Shown here piece by piece: positions 33,585-39,485 of a DNA stretch of 39,485 nucleotides (within the stretch, counting starts at the first letter, position 1; every line of letters starts with the position of its first letter). The stretch is from NCBI GenBank assembly GCA_022616235.1, contig JAKEFC010000281.1, positions 1 to 39,485 on the forward strand, in the 5' to 3' direction. The DNA is from Planctomycetota bacterium (lineage in GTDB: Bacteria > Planctomycetota > UBA8108 > UBA1146 > JAKEFC01). The notes under the pieces are model-generated. The model saw only the letters and a list, made by a program, of their open reading frames with translations. It was not told where the DNA came from and did no database searches. The position numbers were made by a program, and so were the translations under genes.

Positions 33585-33625
33585 TGCTGACCTCTCCGCG
33601 TGTGCAAGCGCCGGCGGCTGCGCGC

Positions 33626-33655
33626 ACTATTTCAAGGTGGCGCGGGCAAGGTCAA
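33626..33655 (-). promoter_or_regulatory. Sigma-70-like promoter for etfBA
   Basis: On the - strand: TTGACC, an 18-bp spacer, then AATAGT. Matches to consensus are 5/6 and 4/6. Transcription would start about 35 nt before the etfB TTG, with the GGAGAGGT ribosome site in between. Confidence 0.5.
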
Positions 33656-33730
33656 GAGATTCCTCGGAAAACGGCGGGGCACTGGAGCACAGTCGGCGTG
33701 GAATCGGGGGCGCGGAATGCGGCGCGCGCC

Positions 33731-35362
33731 TCAGCGCGCGGTGGAGCTAGCCGCCTGCTGAATCGCCGCTTCCAGCTCGGCGATCTTGAAGGGCTTGCGC
33801 AGGATCGCGGCGGGGGCGAGAGCCAGATCTTGCACGCTCTTCGGATCGATCGAACCGGTGGCCACGATGACTGCGGGAGGACTTGGCAGGCACGCAAGCT
33901 CCGTGAGCACGCGGCGGCCGTTCCAGGGGCCCTTCAAGTGCAGGTCGACGAGGACGATGTCGATTTCTTCGCTCCGGCAATGCTCGAGCGCCGCCGGCCC
34001 TTCGGCGAAGCAGATTGGCGGCGGGTCGCTGAGGACTTCTCGCATGATCTCTTGGATGTTGGCGTCGTCCTCGACGACGAGGACGCGCGGGCCGGTCGCG
34101 TGGGCGCGGGGATCGGCGGCGGCCGCAGCGCCGGCGGCGGCCGCTCCCGGAACGGCCGCGGGCCCGTGCGTGCCGGCTGCTCCCAGCGGGCGCGGCGCGG
34201 CGCCGCCCGCGGAGTCGGCGAGGGGAATGCTCAGGCGAAAGCACGCGCCGCCGAGACGCGACTCTACGAGGTCGATGCTGCCGGCATGGCATTGCGCGAT
34301 GTTCAATGCGAACGTAAGTCCGAGGCCGGTGCCGGACTCCTCCGTGCCGCCGAGCGCTCCTTTGGTCGTGAAGAAGGGATCGAAGATGCGGTGGCGATGA
34401 TCCTCCGGGACTCCCGGACCGGAATCGTCCACCTCGATCGACAGGCAGCGATCGATCACGGTCGCGCGGACCGCCACGCGGCCCGCCTTGCGGGACGCCT
34501 GCGCGGCGTTCAAGAGCAGGTTTACGATCGCTTGCTGCATCTGGCTGAAGTTCACTTCGATCGCGGGGAGCTGCTCCGAGGCCTCAACCTCCAGCACGAC
34601 TTCCCTTCGATTCATCTCCTTTTGCATCAGGCACACTGCCGCATCCACGAGGCGCCGCACCGACGTGAATTGCTTGCCGGAAGCCGCGGAGCTGGAGAAG
34701 GTCGAAAGGCTCGACGTAATGCGCTGCACCCGTTCGCTCTGCGTCAACGCGACTTCGATGAGCCGGTCCTTGAACTTGTCGTTGACCTTGGCGAGCTGCG
34801 CGTAGCCGCTGATCCCGCTCATGATGTTGTTGAATTCGTGCGCCACGCCGGCAGCGAGCGCACCCACCGTCGCCAGCTTCTCCTTGCGGATCATCATTTG
34901 ATAGAAGTTCTCGATGTTGCGATGCAACGCGCGAATGCGCACGCCCGCCTTCACTCGCGCTTTCAGCTCGCGCATTTGCACGGGCTTCGTGAGGTAGTCG
35001 TCCGCCCCGGTCTCGAACCCCTCGATCTTCTCCTCCAAGCTCGCGCGGCCGGTGACCAGGATCACGTAGATGGAAGCGAGCTTCGGGTCCTTGCGGAGAT
35101 CCGTGAGCACGGAGAGTCCGTCGCGATTCGGAAGCATGATGTCGAGCAGAATGAGGTCCGGCTGCCAGGCGCGGATCAGCTCCACGAGGCGGTGGCCGTC
35201 ATCCGCTTCGCTCACTTGATAGCCTTCGCGCCGGAGCGCCTTCGAGAGCACGCTGCGAAGGCCGGCGTCATCTTCCGCGACGAGGATTCTGAAGCTCGCC
35301 GGGGGGAGCCGAGGCGGCGGCAGATCGGCGGCCATCGCGGCTACGGAGGAGGGATCGGTCAC
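33731..35362 (-). CDS. Hybrid signalling protein: REC-HisKA-HATPase-REC
   Basis: About 543 residues, soluble. The first receiver (about 25-140) has VAEDD, phospho-acceptor Asp in LILLDIMLPNRDG, and Lys in YLTKP. A coiled coil leads to the HisKA helix with His in GVAHEFNNIMSGISGY. The ATPase domain has NLLLNAAQAS, DDSGPGVP, FFTTKG and GTGLGLTFA. An Ala/Pro/Gly linker precedes a second receiver (VVEDDANIQE; Asp in VLVDLHLKGPWNG; Lys in LRKPF). This layout suits a phosphorelay hub without its own sensor. The start is uncertain: GTG 35362 is used here, and ATG 35335 is nearly as likely; neither has a strong ribosome site. The longer ORF-track form runs into the rluA-like gene in a wrong frame. 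Confidence 0.88.
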   Translation of the reverse strand: MTDPSSVAAMAADLPPPRLPPASFRILVAEDDAGLRSVLSKALRREGYQVSEADDGHRLVELIRAWQPDLILLDIMLPNRDGLSVLTDLRKDPKLASIYVILVTGRASLEEKIEGFETGADDYLTKPVQMRELKARVKAGVRIRALHRNIENFYQMMIRKEKLATVGALAAGVAHEFNNIMSGISGYAQLAKVNDKFKDRLIEVALTQSERVQRITSSLSTFSSSAASGKQFTSVRRLVDAAVCLMQKEMNRREVVLEVEASEQLPAIEVNFSQMQQAIVNLLLNAAQASRKAGRVAVRATVIDRCLSIEVDDSGPGVPEDHRHRIFDPFFTTKGALGGTEESGTGLGLTFALNIAQCHAGSIDLVESRLGGACFRLSIPLADSAGGAAPRPLGAAGTHGPAAVPGAAAAGAAAAADPRAHATGPRVLVVEDDANIQEIMREVLSDPPPICFAEGPAALEHCRSEEIDIVLVDLHLKGPWNGRRVLTELACLPSPPAVIVATGSIDPKSVQDLALAPAAILRKPFKIAELEAAIQQAASSTAR

Positions 35363-35386
35363 GGCGCGCGCTTTCGATAAGAAGTG

Positions 35387-35422
35387 CCTCGGAGGGCCAC
35401 GAAAGCGTGATCGTGGCCGAGG
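35387..35422. terminator. Hairpin between the rluA-like gene and the hybrid kinase
   Basis: GGCCACG and CGTGGCC form a 7-bp stem, with flanking CCTC/GAGG extending it past a 3-nt bulge. It lies about 108 bp beyond the rluA-like stop and 25 bp before the kinase start. No T-run. It could be a terminator or leader structure. The rest of the 167-bp gap shows nothing clear. Confidence 0.35.
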
Positions 35423-35529
35423 ATACAGAATTCTACGATGAAGCCCGGTGCGCGCGTGCATTGCGGCCGCGCTCGACGGCGCGAAGCTAGCTTCCCGGCA
35501 CTGCGGCTGGCGGGATCCCGAGTCCAGCG

Positions 35530-36513
35530 TTACGACGCTGAGATTGGGACTAGGAAAGGCGCGAAGTCGGGGGGCGGGGGGGCGCTCACCGCGATCGTGT
35601 AGCCCCAAAGGGGGTGTGGGAAGCGGAGCAACGCGGAGTGGAGGAGAGGACGGGCCGGAAAGGTCGGGACGCCGCGCACTTCGCTCCAACGTTCGCGGGA
35701 AGAGCCGTAGCCCGCGTCTCCCAAGATCGGGTGGCCGCAGGCCGCGAGGTGGGCGCGAATCTGGTTCTGCCGCCCGGTGATCGCATCGCAGCGAACGACG
35801 CTGAAGGCGCCGGCGACAAGGAGGACTCGCACGCGCGTAAGGGCGGGCCTGCCGCCGGCCGCAACTTTCGCCAAGCGATTGCCTTCCCGTTGCGCCTGCT
35901 CCGGATCCAGCCCGATCGGGAGGTCGATGTCGAAGCCGGCGCTGCTCGGCGCGCCATGGACCACGGCAAGATACTCCTTGTGGACGCGATCGCTCTCGAA
36001 CGCGCGCTGCAGCGTCCTTCGGACTTCGGTGTTCTTGGCGATGAGCAGCACGCCGGAGGTGTCGCGGTCCAAGCGGTGGCATAGCTTCGGGACTACGTGG
36101 CGAAGGCCGCGCGCGTTGCAGCCGCGGTAGCGAGCGTGGATCTCGTTCAGGATCGTGCCGCCGACCGCGCGTCCGACCGGATGGACGAGACGCCCCGCCG
36201 GCTTGTTCGCGCAGAGCAGGTAGGGATCCTCCCAGAGCGGCGGCGGAAGCGCCGCGGATCCCGGCAGCAGCGCCTCGCCGCCGGGCGTGAGCAGGATCCG
36301 GATGCGATCGCCGTTCGCGACGCGCTGCGCGGGCTTCGCGCCGGCGTCGTTCACGGAGACGCGTTCGAGATGGATCAGCTTCTGGACGCGCGCGCGCGAC
36401 TTCCAGCCGAGCGCGCGGAGGAGATAGAGATCGAGGCGTTCGCGGCGCGTGATGCGAGCGACGAGGTCGAGCGAGCCGCAGGGGATCGAGAGGTCGCGGC
36501 TGGGTGGGAACAT
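35530..36513 (-). CDS. RluA-family RNA pseudouridine synthase with S4 domain
   Basis: 327 residues. An S4 RNA-binding domain (about 25-75; RERLDLYLLRALG, ARVQKLIHLERVSVN) precedes the catalytic domain. The catalytic Asp 149 lies in CHRLDRDTSGVLLIAK, the RluA-family signature. KEYLAVVHG, the GRQNQIRAHLAACGHPILGDAGYG block and LLHSALLRFPHP follow in family order. It converts uridine to pseudouridine in rRNA or tRNA; whether it is RluC-, RluD- or another type cannot be told. The ATG at 36513 is fixed by GGAGAGG 6 nt upstream. It begins 23 nt after the TPR gene stop. Confidence 0.92.
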   Translation of the reverse strand: MFPPSRDLSIPCGSLDLVARITRRERLDLYLLRALGWKSRARVQKLIHLERVSVNDAGAKPAQRVANGDRIRILLTPGGEALLPGSAALPPPLWEDPYLLCANKPAGRLVHPVGRAVGGTILNEIHARYRGCNARGLRHVVPKLCHRLDRDTSGVLLIAKNTEVRRTLQRAFESDRVHKEYLAVVHGAPSSAGFDIDLPIGLDPEQAQREGNRLAKVAAGGRPALTRVRVLLVAGAFSVVRCDAITGRQNQIRAHLAACGHPILGDAGYGSSRERWSEVRGVPTFPARPLLHSALLRFPHPLWGYTIAVSAPPPPDFAPFLVPISAS

Positions 36514-36536
36514 GGGCGGCCTCTCCGCGTCCGCGC

Positions 36537-38354
36537 CTACTTCACGGTGTTCAGAGGACGCGGCTCCAGATTCGGATGGTTGTCGGGCCACGGGGCCGCG
36601 GGCCGCGCCTTCGTCCGGAAGCCATCGAGGTAGACTTGGAATTCCGCGACCAGCTCGGAGTTGCCCATCTTCGACACTTCCTTCACCAGCAGCTCCGCGA
36701 CCTGGATCGCCTCCTGCCAGCGCTCGAATTGCGCCAACGCGAACGCTTTCGTGAGCAGCAGATTCGCGTCCGCGCCCTTGCCGTTCTCGGCCTGCGCCGC
36801 GAGCAGTTTCTCCACCTCCTCCAAGACTTGGCGGGGATCCTTCGCGGCATCGCGCGGCACCGTCGCGAGCAGCCGGAGATGCGTGACGCGGATCGCGTCC
36901 GAATCCGGAACCGCGGCCCGCGACTCATCGAGGTGGGTGCGAGCCGCATCGTATTCGTGGAGCCGAATCAGGCACAAGGCGAGCGCCAGGCGCGCCTGTT
37001 CATCGCCAGGATAGTGCTTTACGACGTGACGGAAGTGCTCCGCGGCCTCCGGGAATTGCTTCAGGCGCCGGAGCGCGTTCCCGAGATTGAAGTGCGCATC
37101 GCGCTGCTCGGGGTTCGCGTCGATGGAGAGCCGAAATTGCTCCACCGCCTTCTCGTCTTCGCCGAGCTTCGCGAGCAGCGTGCCGAGATTGAACAAGAGA
37201 CTGTGGTTCGCGGGAGCGATCTGGAGCGCGGCCTCGAAGTCCGCGCGCGCGAGCTTGTGCAATTCGAGCGCTTTCGCCCGTTCCGCCGCGGCTTCTTCGC
37301 GCTTCCCTTCCTTCTCGAGCTGCGCCGCGCTCGCTTCGGCCTTGGTGGCGAGCTTCACGCGCGTGGCGCCGAGATTGCCGCGCGGCGTCGCGCTCTCCTC
37401 TCGGGGGGCGAGTTCGGCGGCGCGCCGAAACAGCTCCAGCGCGCCCTCCAAGTCGCCGGTCTGGGATCGGTGCCCCGCCTCGTTCTGGATCAGGCGCCAA
37501 CTCTCGGAGTTCTCGCGCCGAATCGCTTCGGTGAGCGGATCCGGGAGGGGGATCCCTGCATCCCCTTTCTGGGCGAGGATTGCTTTCGCTTCCTCATCTT
37601 TCTTCTGCGCGAGCAACACCTGCGCGAGCGGCCAGCACACCGAGGTGGCGGTCGGGGCATTGCGCAGTACCTGCTTGAAGTACTGCTCCGCATCCTTGTT
37701 CCTGCCTTGCGCGGCCGCGATCTGGCCGAGGCCGTAGTATGCGCGCGCGCACTTTCCATCGAGCTGCAAGGCTGCCCGATAGTGGCCGGCCGCGTTCTCG
37801 TAGAGGCTCTGCTCCGCGTAGGCGTCGCCGAGATGAATGCGAGTCGGCAGGTAGCTGGCGTTCAGCCGCAGCGAGCGCTGCATCGCCGCGGCCCAGCCAT
37901 CCGCGTCACCCCCGACGCGCGCGATGAGCGCCAGGTAGTAGGGCCAGCGATAGTCTCCCGGCAGGAGGCGCTCCGCGTTCCGGTAGCAGGCTTCCGCCGT
38001 TACGTTGAGCGCGAAACGGTGATAGTCGATCCCGAGTTGGCCGAACGACGCGCCTTTTTCCGCGGCGGCGACCCCCGGCTTCGCCATTAGCGCGTCGTGC
38101 AGCTCCCGCTTGCGATTCAGCTCGAGCCGCACTCCCGCTTCGACTTGGCTCAGGTCCGGCTCCGGGATCGGCTCCAGCTCGGCCGCACTCTCCGGCGCCG
38201 CGGCGCCGCCGGATTGAGCGAACGCGCCGCCGGTCAGGCTCGCCGCAGCGCCTACTGCGCCCGCGAGCAGGGCGGCGAGCGCGCCACGGCCGCACCAAGT
38301 GACTAGGAATTGCGCCGCAGCGCGGCGGCTTGGCGGCGGAGACTGTCTCGACAT
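36537..38354 (-). CDS. Secreted TPR-repeat protein
   Basis: About 605 residues. A signal peptide (GALAALLAGAVGAAASLTGGAFAQ) is followed by around ten TPR units. Clear ones include TEACYRNAERLLPGDYRWPYYLALI, ARAYYGLGQIAAAQGRNKDAEQYFKQVLR, SLLFNLGTLLAKLGEDEKAVEQFR and DAHFNLGNALRRLKQFPEAAEHFR. A charged helical insert (KAEASAAQLEKEGKREEAAAE) lies mid-protein. The gene follows the CRTAC1-type gene by about 50 nt, a pairing often seen for FG-GAP/UnbV proteins. The start is uncertain between ATG 38366 and ATG 38354; GAGAGGA spaces better with 38354. The ORF-track start at 38489 overlaps the previous gene. Confidence 0.85.
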   Translation of the reverse strand: MSRQSPPPSRRAAAQFLVTWCGRGALAALLAGAVGAAASLTGGAFAQSGGAAAPESAAELEPIPEPDLSQVEAGVRLELNRKRELHDALMAKPGVAAAEKGASFGQLGIDYHRFALNVTAEACYRNAERLLPGDYRWPYYLALIARVGGDADGWAAAMQRSLRLNASYLPTRIHLGDAYAEQSLYENAAGHYRAALQLDGKCARAYYGLGQIAAAQGRNKDAEQYFKQVLRNAPTATSVCWPLAQVLLAQKKDEEAKAILAQKGDAGIPLPDPLTEAIRRENSESWRLIQNEAGHRSQTGDLEGALELFRRAAELAPREESATPRGNLGATRVKLATKAEASAAQLEKEGKREEAAAERAKALELHKLARADFEAALQIAPANHSLLFNLGTLLAKLGEDEKAVEQFRLSIDANPEQRDAHFNLGNALRRLKQFPEAAEHFRHVVKHYPGDEQARLALALCLIRLHEYDAARTHLDESRAAVPDSDAIRVTHLRLLATVPRDAAKDPRQVLEEVEKLLAAQAENGKGADANLLLTKAFALAQFERWQEAIQVAELLVKEVSKMGNSELVAEFQVYLDGFRTKARPAAPWPDNHPNLEPRPLNTVK

Positions 38355-38403
38355 GGGGAGCGTCATTCCTCTCGGAGTCAATGCGTGTCGTTCTGCGCTG
38401 GGA

Positions 38404-39485
38404 TCAAGGCTTCTTGCCGGTGCCTCGCAACAGCGTATGGTAGCGATCCGCCGCGAGGCCGTGCCAGGTTTCCGTAGAGCCGTCCACATAGTGGAGGCGT
38501 ACGTACTCGATGGCCCCCTCGGTGCCGAGCCCTACGAGCACCCGCGGGTCGTTCGCGCTGCAATAGCTGCCATCCGTGCGCGCGCGCCGGTGCTGTACCT
38601 TGCCGGAAGCTGATTTCACTTCGATCAGGGTGCCGACGAGGTCGATACGGTTCGCCGCGTCGCGCACGCGCACTCCCACCCAGTGACTTCCCGTTCCGAC
38701 GTCGTTCCGCAGGATGCGCGCCCAGCCGTTGTTGTTCGTGACCACCAGATCGGGGTCGCCATCGTTGTCGATGTCCCCCGTCGCTGTGCCGCGCGAGACT
38801 TCCGATACGGCGAGGGCCGTGCCTGCCTCCGCCGACACGTTCAGGAAGCGACCCTTGCCGTCGTTGCGGAAGAGTTGATTCGGCTGGTGGAGCGGAAACG
38901 GATCTCCCTTGGTGGCGAGCGCCTCTACCGTCTTCACCGCGCCGTTCGCCATGAAGAGGTCGAGCCAGCCATCGTTGTCGAAATCGAAGGACGACGTGCC
39001 GAAACCGGTGTAGATCCTGCTCTTCAGTCCGACCTCCACGCTGCGGTCCACGAAACGACCATCGCCGTTGTTGCGGTAGAAGGTGTGCAGCTCCGAGGTG
39101 AGATGAGTCGTGAACAGATCGCTGTCCCCGTCGTTGTCGAAGTCCGCCGCCTCCACCCCCATGCTGGCGAGCGCACGTCCGTGCTGATCGAGCGCGACGC
39201 CGCGCACGCCGGCATCTTCTTGAAAGGTCCCATCCGGCTGCGCGATCCACAGCTCGTTCACGCGGCCATCGTTCGCGATGAAGAGGTCGAGCCGATGATC
39301 GCCCGTGAGGTCGACCGCGACCACGCCGAGTGCGCCATGGTACGAGCGAGCGATTTGCGAGGAGGCCGAGGCATCGACGAAAGTGCCGTCGCCGTTATTG
39401 CGGAAGAACCGATTCGGGAGCGGCTCGAAGCTCTTCGGGCCGCAGTAGTCGCGCGCCGCGGACTCCGAATAGCACGGCTTGTTCG
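38404..39485 (-). CDS. CRTAC1-type FG-GAP/ASPIC-UnbV protein, truncated by window edge
   Basis: The frame is open to the window end, so only the C-terminal ~360 residues are seen; the ORF-track start at 39324 is an internal GTG. Upstream codons read YCGPKSFEPLPNRFFRNNGDGTF, typical of this family. FG-GAP/VCBS calcium-binding repeats follow, each with a DxDxDG-like loop: DLTGDHRLDLFIANDG, DFDNDGDSDLF, DFDNDGWLDLFMANG, DIDNDGDPDLVVTNNNG. The C-terminal ~80 residues form the ASPIC/UnbV domain, ending RLHYVDGSTETW. These are exported integrin-like beta-propeller proteins of unknown ligand. The first of the TPR/rluA gene group seen here. Confidence 0.9.
   Translation of the reverse strand, partial: NKPCYSESAARDYCGPKSFEPLPNRFFRNNGDGTFVDASASSQIARSYHGALGVVAVDLTGDHRLDLFIANDGRVNELWIAQPDGTFQEDAGVRGVALDQHGRALASMGVEAADFDNDGDSDLFTTHLTSELHTFYRNNGDGRFVDRSVEVGLKSRIYTGFGTSSFDFDNDGWLDLFMANGAVKTVEALATKGDPFPLHQPNQLFRNDGKGRFLNVSAEAGTALAVSEVSRGTATGDIDNDGDPDLVVTNNNGWARILRNDVGTGSHWVGVRVRDAANRIDLVGTLIEVKSASGKVQHRRARTDGSYCSANDPRVLVGLGTEGAIEYVRLHYVDGSTETWHGLAADRYHTLLRGTGKKP

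Noticed and set aside
33584-35380. 598-codon open frame on the + strand
   Set aside because: Antisense to the REC-HisKA-REC gene, whose catalytic motifs are complete.
36504-38090. 528-codon open frame on the + strand
   Set aside because: Antisense to the secreted TPR gene, which shows a signal peptide and regular repeats.
1-39485. Tandem repeat arrays, CRISPR, tRNA or rRNA genes, insertion-sequence transposases
   Set aside because: Looked for at all scales by eye; none was seen. tRNA detection without software is limited, so a missed tRNA in a gap cannot be fully excluded.

Overview
This is a GC-rich, gene-dense bacterial chromosome segment. Only two genes lie on the + strand: a 5'-truncated TPR/coiled-coil gene at the left edge and a large NAD-glutamate dehydrogenase. 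Everything else is on the - strand and reads right to left. No rRNA, tRNA, CRISPR array, transposase gene or phage gene was seen. An MlaEFD lipid transporter, a secretin and a lipoprotein point to a diderm. The giant PQQ-propeller/CBM9-like secreted protein, the CRTAC1-type FG-GAP protein beside a TPR protein, and the secretion genes mixed with kinases are reminiscent of Planctomycetota or a similarly large-genomed diderm lineage. That assignment is inference; there is no marker gene to prove it.

Layout in + coordinates. 0-3.2 kb: TPR-protein C-terminus (+), then a convergent ArsM-like methyltransferase plus a small membrane-anchored protein (-). 3.5-8.3 kb: the 180-kDa class NAD-glutamate dehydrogenase (+). 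8.3-8.5 kb: dispersed palindromic repeat, copy A. 8.5-17.6 kb: a - strand operon encoding a 1,683-residue secreted PQQ-propeller/TPR/CBM9-like protein, an outer-membrane-type lipoprotein made of aromatic-proline strand repeats, and MlaE, MlaF and MlaD. 17.7-17.85 kb: repeat copy B, with a promoter candidate at its right edge. 18-31.5 kb: a long - strand operon for a type II secretion/type IV pilus hybrid. In transcription order it holds a hypothetical protein, an FHA-GAF histidine kinase, GspE, GspF, a GspG-like pseudopilin, a REC-GAF response regulator, a Ser/Thr kinase, a lipoprotein, a PilP-like protein, the secretin, and PilM-, PilN- and PilO-like proteins. 31.6-33.6 kb: electron transfer flavoprotein etfB and etfA, with repeat copy C between them. 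33.7-35.4 kb: a soluble REC-HisKA-REC hybrid kinase. 35.5-39.5 kb: an RluA-type pseudouridine synthase, a secreted TPR protein and a truncated CRTAC1/UnbV protein.

How it may work together. The 18-31 kb operon couples an envelope-spanning pseudopilus machine to three phosphosignalling proteins. One carries an FHA (phosphothreonine-reading) domain in the same transcript as a Ser/Thr kinase, which suggests that kinase output is read by the histidine kinase. Many gene pairs overlap by ATGA, consistent with translational coupling and co-assembly. The neighbouring 8.5-17.6 kb operon looks like an envelope lipid-transport unit extended by two unusual exported proteins. The least explained items are the three-copy palindromic intergenic element, the aromatic-proline repeat lipoprotein tied to MlaEFD, and the mixed Ser/Thr-His signalling module inside the secretion operon.
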